Positions 7,635 through 15,798 of a DNA stretch of 34,237 bases are shown here, in pieces. Position numbers and translations under genes: made by a program. Numbering within the stretch: the first letter of the stretch is position 1; every line of letters begins with the position of its first letter. This stretch comes from an uncultured Erysipelotrichaceae bacterium (GTDB lineage: Bacteria; Bacillota_I; Bacilli_A; RF39; UBA660), in contig CADBYH010000016.1 in the NCBI GenBank assembly GCA_902798815.1, forward strand, positions 1 through 34,237, read 5' to 3'. The notes below the pieces were generated by a model. It was not told the origin of the DNA and made no database searches. It worked only from the letters and a program-made list of their open reading frames with translations.

Positions 7635-7663
7635 AAATAGGCATTATAATATAGTGCCTATTT
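7635..7663 (+). promoter_or_regulatory. Intercistronic hairpin in the SipW/TasA operon
   Basis: AAATAGGCA (7635-7643) pairs perfectly with TGCCTATTT (7655-7663) around an 11-nt loop. The following bases (GTATTATAAAAGG) lack a proper T-run, so this is a weak terminator, an RNA-processing site or a stabilising element that may alter the ratio between upstream and downstream genes. Confidence 0.45.
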
Positions 7664-7687
7664 GTATTATAAAAGGAAGGTGAAAAT

Positions 7688-8233
7688 ATGAAGAAGAAAA
7701 TTAATAATAAAGTATTCTATAGTATTTTAGTCGGCCTTTTTTTAGTTACAATAGCAATTGGATATGCTGATATATCTGATTTAGGGTTATTTATAACCGG
7801 AAATGCTACATCATCTGGAATTTCATCAGCAGAAGATTTTGAAATAGGATTTACAAATAATGTAACTCAAAGTGTATCAACTAATACAATATCAGTTCAA
7901 CATAATATTGTCGATAATCACAACGCAGAGTTTACAGTTACAGGTATGTATGGTTACAATGAAACAGCAACAATTAATTTTGAAATAGAAAATAGAAGTG
8001 AGCATTGCTTTGCAGCAATAACAACATCATTAACAAACTCAAATCCAACATACTTTGATGTAAGTTATTCACTAGTTGATAGTCACAATAATCCAATTAG
8101 TGTTATTCCTCCACAAGAAACAGCAACGTTAAGAATAACAGGGCGAGTTCTTAAAGTTGCAACGGATTCTGCACAAACAACTAATGTATCTGTAAATATA
8201 ATAGCAACATCAGAAGAGGATCCAGGAGAGTGA
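7688..8233 (+). CDS. Second TasA-like secreted protein of the operon
   Basis: The protein is 181 residues, starting at ATG 7688 with AAGGAAGG upstream. It has the basic start MKKKINNK, a hydrophobic core (about 9-30) and the FITGNATSSG region that matches the INGTATAT and ITGHATAD sites of the other SipW-type signals in this window. The mature part has a beta-sandwich pattern (EFTVTGMYGYNETATINFEI, ATLRITGRVLKV) with one Cys. It ends in TGA followed at once by in-frame TAG. The next gene's ribosome-binding site is inside its last codons. It is probably processed by the peptidase at 5210 and placed on the cell surface as a matrix or fibre subunit; this is inferred from the family. Confidence 0.75.
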   Translation: MKKKINNKVFYSILVGLFLVTIAIGYADISDLGLFITGNATSSGISSAEDFEIGFTNNVTQSVSTNTISVQHNIVDNHNAEFTVTGMYGYNETATINFEIENRSEHCFAAITTSLTNSNPTYFDVSYSLVDSHNNPISVIPPQETATLRITGRVLKVATDSAQTTNVSVNIIATSEEDPGE

Positions 8234-8238
8234 TAGAG

Positions 8239-9780
8239 ATGAACCAAAACAACAAAAAGAAACAAAAGAAGAAGAAAACATTAAAAGTTCCCATTACAGC
8301 TATAGTTGTTATTGTTATTGGTATAATCTTTTCAACAGTAGCATTCGCCCAGACAACATATAATTTAACTGCTTCAGGTACAATGAACTTAGGTATTCAT
8401 GATGGAGTAGTAATAACAGATGTTACAATGGAAAATCATACATCAAATTCATCAGCAAGTATAAGTCACTATGTAAAATCAATATTAACAAATGATGTAA
8501 TTTTAAATAATTCGGAATCATATGTAACACTAAAAGTCACTTTAAAAAACACTGACAATGTCAAATATAAATTTAAAGGTATTTTATATGATACTACTCA
8601 AAATAATGCATTAGGAGCATATTCAAATGCCGATATAACACCAGAAGTAACAACAGGAACAAATGGTATCACAACTGATACAATAGTAGATGAAAATGCA
8701 ACAATAATAGTATATGTAAAATATAAATATACCGGAGCACAATTTACAGATGGACATTTAACAGGAACAATAAAATTAAATTTCTCAAGATTATATAATA
8801 TTAATTTTGAATTAGATGGTGGAACAATAAATGTAGGACAACAAACATATTTTGAAACAGGTGAGACAGTTTCTTTACTACAACCATCAAAAAATAATTC
8901 TGATTTTATTGGTTGGTATTCAGATAGTTCTTATACAAATGGAATAAATTCAATAACAGGACAGACATCAAATATAACAGTATATGCTAAGTTCTTAACA
9001 TACTATGATATATATTTCCAAATGCCACCAGATTGGTATAAACCAGAACAACAAAATGATTATGATGTATATATGTATTTATTTAATACATCTGATTCCA
9101 ATATAAAAAATGCTGAATGGCCAGGAGTACAAATTACTCATTATACAACAGCAGGACAAGATTATATATATAAATATAATGCAAGAGAAGATGTATTAAA
9201 CCAGTATAATCGCGTAATTTTTTCTAATGGACAAACTGCAGGTGGAATCTATAATACAGTTGAATCAGAAAAAAAATATAAGCAAACAATCGATCTTTCA
9301 TTAAGTAATTCAAATTATGGAAAAATATTTGTTCCAGAATTATATAGTACTAATGGAGATGAAAAAAGAATCTTTGCTAGATCAGGATTCAATTTCCATT
9401 ACTATATATGGAATGATTCAACAGGAGCAAAACCAACTGGAGGAGATTGGCCAGGAACACCTTTTTCAGAAACAATTAATAATTCAACTCCATTCTTCTA
9501 TGCAATAATTAACAAATCACAATATGATAAAATTATAATGAATAGAGGAAGTGGTACAGATCAAACTCAAAATTTTGATGTTCCTAATGTCCAAGATTTA
9601 ACACTATCATATTCATGGGATTATCATTACTATTATTTTGTAAGAGTATTTTATAGTGGAAGTTGGCACAATTTTAATAATTGGATTTCAACAGATTATA
9701 GTACGTGGAGAAATAGCGATTATACAACTTTTGCAAATACAGAAACAGATATAAATTCACTAAATTATTACTTAAATTAA
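8239..9780 (+). CDS. Exported TasA-like/InlB-repeat/starch-binding (CBM26-like) surface protein
   Basis: ATG 8239 has GGAGAG eight bases upstream and gives 513 residues; GTG 8230 is an alternative but overlaps that site. A Lys-rich start (KKKQKKKK) precedes a hydrophobic segment at about 19-38 ending VAFAQT. Residues about 40-185 resemble the TasA-type beta domain (VTLKVTLKNTDNVKY, TGTIKLNF). Residues 186-252 match the InlB/Listeria-Bacteroides repeat (INFELDGG, FIGWYSDSSYT, ITVYAKF). Two modules at about 254-370 and 375-510 have AEWPG and GDWPG with aromatic strands and look like family 26 starch-binding modules. No catalytic domain or LPXTG anchor is seen. Likely role: binding starch or another glucan at the surface, held through the TasA-like domain to the matrix made by the upstream genes. 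That link is inference. Confidence 0.8.
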   Translation: MNQNNKKKQKKKKTLKVPITAIVVIVIGIIFSTVAFAQTTYNLTASGTMNLGIHDGVVITDVTMENHTSNSSASISHYVKSILTNDVILNNSESYVTLKVTLKNTDNVKYKFKGILYDTTQNNALGAYSNADITPEVTTGTNGITTDTIVDENATIIVYVKYKYTGAQFTDGHLTGTIKLNFSRLYNINFELDGGTINVGQQTYFETGETVSLLQPSKNNSDFIGWYSDSSYTNGINSITGQTSNITVYAKFLTYYDIYFQMPPDWYKPEQQNDYDVYMYLFNTSDSNIKNAEWPGVQITHYTTAGQDYIYKYNAREDVLNQYNRVIFSNGQTAGGIYNTVESEKKYKQTIDLSLSNSNYGKIFVPELYSTNGDEKRIFARSGFNFHYYIWNDSTGAKPTGGDWPGTPFSETINNSTPFFYAIINKSQYDKIIMNRGSGTDQTQNFDVPNVQDLTLSYSWDYHYYYFVRVFYSGSWHNFNNWISTDYSTWRNSDYTTFANTETDINSLNYYLN

Positions 9781-9806
9781 ACTTAATCAAATGATTAAGT
9801 TTTTTA
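9779..9806 (+). terminator. Rho-independent terminator of the SipW/TasA operon
   Basis: ACTTAATCA (9781-9789) pairs with TGATTAAGT (9792-9800), loop AA, followed by six T. It starts right at the stop codon of the starch-binding-like protein and closes the five-gene operon. Confidence 0.85.
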
Positions 9807-9814
9807 ATGTATAT

Positions 9815-9843
9815 TTGCTAATAATAATTAAATATTGTATAAT
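9815..9843 (+). promoter_or_regulatory. Promoter of the acyl-CoA synthetase gene
   Basis: TTGCTA (9815-9820), 17 nt, TATAAT (9838-9843), about 20 nt before the start codon, so the leader is very short. Confidence 0.65.
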
Positions 9844-9862
9844 TACTACGGGTGAAAATAAA

Positions 9863-11713
9863 ATGAGTAAAAGATTAAAAGCACCATGGTTAAACTTTTA
9901 TACAGAAAAAGAGAGATTTCATTTAGAATATCCTGATTTTTCAGCATATAAAATGATTGAATATACTGCAAGTAAACACTTAAATAATGTAAGTTATAAC
10001 TATTATGGAAATAAAAAAACATACTATGAATTTTTAAAGCAAATTGATGATGTAGCTAGATCACTAAAAGCAATAGGTGTAAAAGCAAAAGATGTAGTAT
10101 CAATATGTATGCCAAATACACCAGAAGGAATAATTTCTTTCTATGCTGTAAACAAAATAGGAGCAATTGCTAGTATGATTCATCCTCTATCAGCAGAGAA
10201 TGAAATAAAATATTATTTAAATCTTTCAAAAACAGAATGGTTAATAACAATAGATTTTGCACTTGATAAAATAATTAATATCGTAAATGATACAAAAGTA
10301 AAAAAAATAATTACAACAAGTGCAGCAGAATCAATGCCATTAGCAATTAAATCTATATATACAGCAAGTAATGTATCAAAAAATATAAAACTAAAAAGTT
10401 TAAATCCAATGAATTATATTTATAATGATAAAAGTATAAGTAGCATAGAAAAAATCAGTTGGAAGGATTTTATTAAGTTAGGGAAAGAATATACAAAAGA
10501 AATAGATGATGATTTTAAAGGAAAAGATATTGCTGCAATTCTTTACTCTGGAGGAACAACTGGAACTCCTAAAGGAGTTAAATTAACTAACTTAAATTTT
10601 AATGCTTCAGCAATGCAAAATTTTGAACACTTTGCTTGTTTAGAGACAACTGATAAAGTATTAGCAATTATGCCAATATTTCATGGTTTTGGATTAACTG
10701 TATGTATTCATTGTGTTCAATATTGTGGAGCAACAAGTATTTTACTTCCTCAATTTAACGCAAAATCATTTGACAAAATATTTAAACAATATGAGCCAAC
10801 AGTTGTTATTGGAGTACCAACTTTATTTGAAGCAATGCTTGATAATAAAAATTTCAATCATATGAAATTAGATTATCTAAGATGTATTATTTCAGGAGGA
10901 GATTCTTTATCTATAGAATTAAAGAAGAAATTTGATGAATGGTTGGAAAAACATCATTCTAAAGCAACTCTTAGAGAAGGATACGGTTTAACAGAATGTT
11001 GTGCAGCTTGTTGTTTAACACCTAGAGATTATTATAGACCTGGAAGTATAGGTGTTCCATATCCTGATATGTTCTTCAAAATTGTTGAACCAGGAACAGA
11101 AAAAGAACTTCCATATAATACACCAGGAGAACTAGTAATAACTGGGCCAACATTAATGGCCGGATATGTAAGAAACAAAAAAGAAACAAAACAAACACTT
11201 CGTAAACATAGAGATGGAAGAACTTGGTTGCATACAGGTGATGAAGCAACAATGGATGAAGATGGATTTGTATTCTTTAAAGGAAGAATAAAAAGAATGA
11301 TAATTACATCAGGTTATTGCGTATATCCAAATCAAATAGAAAATGTAATAGAATCACATAAAGACGTTAGAATGTCTTGTGTTATTGGTATACCACATCC
11401 ATATAAAGTAACCGCAGCAAAGGCCTTTATTGTACTAAATGACTCATCAAAAAAATCAGATCAAATACTTGAAGAAATAAAAAAATTAGTAGAAAAAAAT
11501 CTCTCAAGATTCTCTTGGCCTGTAGAATATGAATTTAGAGAAGAATTACCAAAAACTCCTGTGGGAAAAATAGCATATAATGTCTTATTACATGAAGAAA
11601 AAATGAAAAAAGACAATGTTAATTGGGAAAATGAAGATCAATTATTAGAACAAGTAGAAGATGAGACAAATGCTGATCAATTAATAGAAAACATTAAAGA
11701 AAATGACAAATAA
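9863..11713 (+). CDS. Acyl-CoA synthetase / AMP-dependent ligase (ANL superfamily)
   Basis: ATG 9863 is preceded by GGGTGA and gives 616 residues; an earlier in-frame ATG (9791) lies in the preceding terminator and is unlikely. The adenylation signature YSGGTTGTPKG is at about 228-238, followed by a GYGLTE motif (A5), TGDEATMDEDGFVFFKGR (A7 region) and the catalytic Lys motif TPVGKI near the C-terminus. The order and spacing fit a fatty-acid or carboxylic-acid CoA ligase: acid plus ATP gives acyl-AMP, then acyl-CoA. The terminal 40 residues are acidic and not part of the family core. It is a single-gene unit with its own promoter and terminator. Substrate chain length cannot be told from sequence. 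Confidence 0.88.
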   Translation: MSKRLKAPWLNFYTEKERFHLEYPDFSAYKMIEYTASKHLNNVSYNYYGNKKTYYEFLKQIDDVARSLKAIGVKAKDVVSICMPNTPEGIISFYAVNKIGAIASMIHPLSAENEIKYYLNLSKTEWLITIDFALDKIINIVNDTKVKKIITTSAAESMPLAIKSIYTASNVSKNIKLKSLNPMNYIYNDKSISSIEKISWKDFIKLGKEYTKEIDDDFKGKDIAAILYSGGTTGTPKGVKLTNLNFNASAMQNFEHFACLETTDKVLAIMPIFHGFGLTVCIHCVQYCGATSILLPQFNAKSFDKIFKQYEPTVVIGVPTLFEAMLDNKNFNHMKLDYLRCIISGGDSLSIELKKKFDEWLEKHHSKATLREGYGLTECCAACCLTPRDYYRPGSIGVPYPDMFFKIVEPGTEKELPYNTPGELVITGPTLMAGYVRNKKETKQTLRKHRDGRTWLHTGDEATMDEDGFVFFKGRIKRMIITSGYCVYPNQIENVIESHKDVRMSCVIGIPHPYKVTAAKAFIVLNDSSKKSDQILEEIKKLVEKNLSRFSWPVEYEFREELPKTPVGKIAYNVLLHEEKMKKDNVNWENEDQLLEQVEDETNADQLIENIKENDK

Positions 11714-11734
11714 ACCTTAGAAATAAGGTTTTTT
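11711..11734 (+). terminator. Rho-independent terminator after the acyl-CoA synthetase gene
   Basis: AAACCTTA (11711-11718) pairs with TAAGGTTT (11723-11730) around a GAAA tetraloop, followed by T. The first stem bases lie in the stop codon. Confidence 0.85.
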
Positions 11735-11780
11735 CTTTTAAAAAAAAATTTATTAATATATAATATAATTAGGTGATAAT

Positions 11781-12470
11781 ATGAAGATACTAGCCAGTGA
11801 TTTTGATAATACAATTTACTTTTCAGAAGATAAAGAAAAAAGCAATAAAAATATTGCTTCTATTAAAAAATTTATATCTCATGGTAATATATTCTGTATT
11901 ATAACAGGAAGAAATTATAGTGATTTAAAAATATTATTAAATGAATATAATATTCCATATTCATATTTAGTATGTGAAGATGGAGCAAAAATATTTAATA
12001 ATGTAGATTACTGTATAGATACTACATATCTTGATAAAAAAGATATAGAAAAAATAAAAAAAATATTAGATGAATTAAAATGTGATTATTATCTAGATGA
12101 TGGATATAATAAAACAGAGTATCTTGGAGATGTAGTAAAAATTGTAATTAATTGTAAAGATGAAGAAGAAAAAGAAAAATTGGTAAAAATAATAAAAGAA
12201 AAAATAGATGTTCATATATATGCTAGTAGAACTCATGTAAATATTATAAATAAAGATGTAAATAAAAAACATGCCTTAGAAAAACTTATTACTTTAGAAA
12301 ATCTAAATTTTAATAATATTCATGTAATAGGTGATAATGATAACGATTATGAAATGATTAAATTCTTTAAAGGAGCAGTAATCAAAGAACATCATAAAGT
12401 ATTAGATGAATTAAATAAAAAAGAATATAAAACATTAAGTGATTATATTGAAGAATTAATGAAAAATTAA
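11781..12470 (+). CDS. HAD-superfamily hydrolase, Cof-type (sugar-phosphatase-like)
   Basis: The protein is 229 residues. Motif I is DFDNT (residues 7-11) with both catalytic Asp, motif II is ITGR (about 41-44), and motif IV is GDNDND near residue 189. A C2-type cap lies between. This arrangement is the Cof/HAD-IIB class, which removes phosphate from sugar phosphates, nucleotides or flavin phosphates in the cytoplasm. It is slightly shorter than usual Cof proteins (about 270). AGGTGA precedes ATG 11781, and TATAAT-like boxes lie just upstream (11758-11768). The end of the gene forms its own terminator. Substrate not assignable. Confidence 0.85.
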   Translation: MKILASDFDNTIYFSEDKEKSNKNIASIKKFISHGNIFCIITGRNYSDLKILLNEYNIPYSYLVCEDGAKIFNNVDYCIDTTYLDKKDIEKIKKILDELKCDYYLDDGYNKTEYLGDVVKIVINCKDEEEKEKLVKIIKEKIDVHIYASRTHVNIINKDVNKKHALEKLITLENLNFNNIHVIGDNDNDYEMIKFFKGAVIKEHHKVLDELNKKEYKTLSDYIEELMKN

Positions 12471-12480
12471 TTCTTTTTTT
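12451..12480 (+). terminator. Terminator overlapping the end of the HAD hydrolase gene
   Basis: AAGAATTAAT (12451-12460) pairs with ATTAATTCTT (12466-12475) around GAAAA, followed by T. The stem spans the last codons and the stop. Confidence 0.8.
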
Positions 12481-12503
12481 CATACTATTAAATAGGTGAT
12501 TAA

Positions 12504-13127
12504 ATGAGTAACTTTATCATAGATTTAATAGTTAATTATGGATATATTGGAATGTTTATAGGAATGGTATTAGAAGCTGTAATAATTATTATTCCAAGTG
12601 AAGCAATACTCGCAACAGGAGGAATACTCGCAAGTAAAGGAATATTTAGTTTTACAGGGTCGTTTATAATAGGATTATTAGGAAGCATATTTTGTGCAAT
12701 AGTAATATATTTTATGGGATACTTTGGAGGAAAAGCATTTGTTAAAAAATATGGAAAGTATTTTTTTATGAAGGAAGAAGACTTAGAAAAAAGTGATTCT
12801 TGGTTCAATAAATATGGAATGATATCAGCACTTGTATGTAGAAATATCCCTATAGTAAGAACATTAATATCACTTCCTATAGGAATAACAAAACAATCAT
12901 TTATAAAATTTCTTATTTATACAACAATAGGATCCATTCCATGGACCCTGGCATTTACATATTTTGGTTATACCTTAGGAGATAACTGGATAATTATAAA
13001 TTCCTATCTATCGCATCTAAAAACACCTATAAGAATAATCATAATAATAATTATTATGAGAATAATATACATATTATTATCAAGAAGGAATAAAAACAAC
13101 ATAAAATCAAGTAAACAAAAATGCTAG
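12504..13127 (+). CDS. DedA-family (SNARE-associated) membrane protein
   Basis: The 207-residue integral membrane protein has the DedA features in order: GYIGMFIGMVLE at the N-terminus, IIPSEAILATGG (about 28-39), a GGKAFVKKYGKYF amphipathic region, a cytoplasmic stretch, and RNIPIVRTLISLPIG with the conserved Arg residues. The family is thought to flip or move lipids, including undecaprenyl phosphate and phosphatidylethanolamine, and to matter for the membrane potential. The C-terminal tail is basic. TAGGTGA stands before ATG 12504. The stop codon TAG is part of the next terminator. It is a single gene between two terminators. Confidence 0.9.
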   Translation: MSNFIIDLIVNYGYIGMFIGMVLEAVIIIIPSEAILATGGILASKGIFSFTGSFIIGLLGSIFCAIVIYFMGYFGGKAFVKKYGKYFFMKEEDLEKSDSWFNKYGMISALVCRNIPIVRTLISLPIGITKQSFIKFLIYTTIGSIPWTLAFTYFGYTLGDNWIIINSYLSHLKTPIRIIIIIIIMRIIYILLSRRNKNNIKSSKQKC

Positions 13128-13148
13128 AAAATTCTAGTATTTTTTTTA
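13121..13148 (+). terminator. Terminator overlapping the dedA-like stop codon
   Basis: CTAGAA (13124-13129) pairs with TTCTAG (13132-13137), with outer pairs extending to 13121 and 13140, followed by T. The dedA-like stop codon (13125-13127) is inside the stem. Confidence 0.8.
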
Positions 13149-13192
13149 TTAATATGTTATAATGAGTAGCGACGTGTAAAGAGGTGGAAGTT

Positions 13193-15010
13193 ATGGAAAA
13201 AAGAAATGTAGCAATTATTGCTCATGTTGACCATGGAAAAACAACTTTAGTAGATGGAATATTAAAAAGTTCAGGTATGTTTAGAGATAATGAAGATGTA
13301 TCAAATGTATCAATGGACTCAAATGATTTAGAAAAAGAAAGAGGAATAACAATTCTTGCTAAAACTACTGCACTTGATTATAAAGGTATAAGAATAAATA
13401 TCTTAGATACACCAGGACATGCCGATTTTGGTGGAGAAGTAGAAAGAATCATGAATATGGTTGATGGTGTATTATTAGTAGTTGATGCTTATGAAGGAGC
13501 AATGCCTCAAACAAGATTTGTACTTAAAAAAGCATTTGAAGCAGGTGTTAAACCAATAGTAGTAATTAATAAGGTTGATAAACCAAGTGCTAGATGTGCT
13601 GCAGTAGTGGATGAAGTATTAGATTTATTTATAGAATTAGGAGCAGATGAAGATCAATTAGATTTTGATGTAATTTATGCCTCTGCAATAAACAATACTT
13701 GTTCATTAAGTGATGATCTATCAACTCAAACTCCTGGTTTTGAAGAAATATTAGATAAAATTATTGATGTAATTCCAGCACCTACAGGTGATTCAGAAAA
13801 ACCATTACAATTTCAACCAGCATTATTAGATTATAATGAATTTGTTGGAAGAATTGGAATTGGTAGAGTACATAATGGAAAAATAAAAACTGGAGAAATG
13901 GTAACTTGTTGTAGATTAGATGGAACTACAAAACAATTTAGAATTCAAAAATTATTTGGTTACTACGGATATAATAGAATTGAAATAACTGAAGCAGAAG
14001 CAGGAGACATAATTGCTATATCAGGTCTTGCTGATATCTCAGTAGGTGAAACTGTTTGTAATAATGATAATATTTTACCATTACCAAAACTTCATATAGA
14101 TGAACCAACATTACAAATGACATTTGGAACTAATTCATCTCCAATGGTTGGAAAAGATGGTAAAATCGTAACAGCAAGAAAAATAGAAGAAAGATTAAAT
14201 AGAGAAACTCAAAAAGATGTATCTCTAAAAGTTGAACCAGCAACTAACGAATCATTCTTAGTATCAGGACGTGGAGAATTACATTTAGGAATCTTAATTG
14301 AAAATATGAGAAGAGAAGGTTTTGAATTAGAAGTATCAAAACCAACTGTAATTATAAAAGAAATAGATGGTCAAAAATATGAACCATATGAAGAGTTACA
14401 AATAGAAGTTCCAGAAGAATCTATGGGTACAGTAATAGAACAAATTGGTATCCGTGGAGGAAAAATGGAAAGTATGAATAATTTTGAAGGACAAGTAAGA
14501 TTATTATATACCATTCCATCACGTGGTCTTATAGGATTTTCAACTGATTTCATGACACTTACTAAAGGTTATGGAATAATGAATCATACTTTTAAAGAAT
14601 ATCTTCCATATGAAAATGTAGATATTGGTGAAAGAAAATTAGGAGCATTAGTTTCTATGGAAAATGGAAATGCAACTGCATATTCTATAGGAAATCTTGA
14701 AGATAGAGGAACAATGTTCATAGAACCAGGAACAGAAGTATATGAAGGTATGATAGTTGGAGAATGTAATAGAGATAATGATCTAGCAGTAAATGTTGTT
14801 AAAGGAAAACAATTAACTAACACAAGAGCCGCAGGATCAGATCATACAGTAGTATTAAAAAGACCAAGACCAATTACATTAGAATATGCTCTTGATTATA
14901 TTAATTCAGATGAATTAGTAGAAGTAACTCCAAACTTCATAAGATTAAGAAAAAGAATATTAAATACAGAAGAAAGAAAAAAATGGGATGCAAAAAATAA
15001 AAATAACTAG
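13193..15010 (+). CDS. typA: Ribosome-associated GTPase TypA/BipA
   Basis: The protein is 605 residues, the normal length. ATG 13193 is preferred: it has AGAGGTGG in front and gives the family start MEKRN; GTG 13184 overlaps that site. The GTPase motifs are complete: AHVDHGKTT (10-18), RGITI, DTPGHAD and NKVD. The second domain, the EF-G-like domains III and V, and the C-terminal TypA-specific domain (FRLRKR-like [11 protein letters not shown]) follow. TypA binds the 70S ribosome and supports ribosome assembly and growth under stress or cold. It is a single-gene unit with TATAAT at 13158-13163. Confidence 0.97.
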   Translation: MEKRNVAIIAHVDHGKTTLVDGILKSSGMFRDNEDVSNVSMDSNDLEKERGITILAKTTALDYKGIRINILDTPGHADFGGEVERIMNMVDGVLLVVDAYEGAMPQTRFVLKKAFEAGVKPIVVINKVDKPSARCAAVVDEVLDLFIELGADEDQLDFDVIYASAINNTCSLSDDLSTQTPGFEEILDKIIDVIPAPTGDSEKPLQFQPALLDYNEFVGRIGIGRVHNGKIKTGEMVTCCRLDGTTKQFRIQKLFGYYGYNRIEITEAEAGDIIAISGLADISVGETVCNNDNILPLPKLHIDEPTLQMTFGTNSSPMVGKDGKIVTARKIEERLNRETQKDVSLKVEPATNESFLVSGRGELHLGILIENMRREGFELEVSKPTVIIKEIDGQKYEPYEELQIEVPEESMGTVIEQIGIRGGKMESMNNFEGQVRLLYTIPSRGLIGFSTDFMTLTKGYGIMNHTFKEYLPYENVDIGERKLGALVSMENGNATAYSIGNLEDRGTMFIEPGTEVYEGMIVGECNRDNDLAVNVVKGKQLTNTRAAGSDHTVVLKRPRPITLEYALDYINSDELVEVTPNFIRLRKRILNTEERKKWDAKNKNN

Positions 15011-15027
15011 AAATAGTTATTTTTTTC
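15001..15027 (+). terminator. Terminator of typA
   Basis: AAATAACTA (15001-15009) pairs with TAGTTATTT (15014-15022) around GAAA, followed by T. The stem covers the stop codon. Confidence 0.85.
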
Positions 15028-15079
15028 TTGAATAATTACCTCCTATTTAATATAATGTTATTAGGGTAGAGGTGATTGA

Positions 15080-15736
15080 ATGATGCAAAATAAACCAAAA
15101 GAGCAAATGACAGAGGAAGAACTACAAAGAACACAAGTTTTAAACTTCGATTCTTTTAAGCAAATCGCAAGATTTGAAAGAATTTCAAGTAAAAAACCAG
15201 CATTAATAATTGCATTATTTGGAATTTTTGCTATTATTTCTGGATTATCATATCCAATGGTTAATACATTTATAAAAAACAGAACTGAAAAACCTAAATC
15301 TACCGTTCAAGCAAGAAAAGAAATAGAACCAACAAAAACAGAATTAGAATGTAATAAACCATTACAAGTAAATCCAGATGGAACAGAAGAAACAATAAAA
15401 GTTAATTATTCTTTTGAAGATGATAAATTAGTATCTGCAACAAAAGTTTATAATATTAAAGCATCAGCAGGAGCTGCAAATGGACCAGCAGCAATAACAA
15501 AATTTAAAACAGACCTACAACCACATTTAGTAAATCAAACAGGTTATAGTGTATCTGTAAAAGAATCTGATGCAGGTGTAGAAGTTACTACTCAGATAGA
15601 TTATAAAACAGCAAATATTAATTCATTACCAGAAAGCAATCAATCTAATTATAGATTTAATATAACTTATATAAAAGATGCACCAAGTAAATCAATAATA
15701 GAAGATATGACAAATCAAAAATATACATGTAGTTAA
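15080..15736 (+). CDS. Membrane-anchored extracellular protein of unknown function
   Basis: The protein is 218 residues. A polar, partly helical stretch of about 38 residues (probably cytoplasmic) precedes one membrane segment at about 41-65, then an outside part of 150 residues. The outer domain has a pattern like the DUF1307/YehR lipoprotein fold (KVNYSFEDDKLVSATKVYN, then YSVSVKESDAGVEVTTQIDY), and two Cys (CNK near 92 and TCS at the very C-terminus) could form a disulfide. No lipobox. GAGGTGA precedes ATG 15080; a second ATG follows directly. It stands between two terminators, so it is a single unit just before the DUF6273-like exported protein. Fold assignment is weak. Confidence 0.65.
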   Translation: MMQNKPKEQMTEEELQRTQVLNFDSFKQIARFERISSKKPALIIALFGIFAIISGLSYPMVNTFIKNRTEKPKSTVQARKEIEPTKTELECNKPLQVNPDGTEETIKVNYSFEDDKLVSATKVYNIKASAGAANGPAAITKFKTDLQPHLVNQTGYSVSVKESDAGVEVTTQIDYKTANINSLPESNQSNYRFNITYIKDAPSKSIIEDMTNQKYTCS

Positions 15737-15759
15737 AAAAGAAGCATTGCTTTTTTTTT
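15735..15759 (+). terminator. Terminator after the membrane-anchored protein
   Basis: AAGC (15742-15745) pairs with GCTT (15749-15752) around ATT, extended by a G-U pair and A6/T6, with the stop codon in the stem base. Confidence 0.7.
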
Positions 15760-15798
15760 ATTTAATAGTATAGTTAAAACAAGAATAGGAGAATTCAT

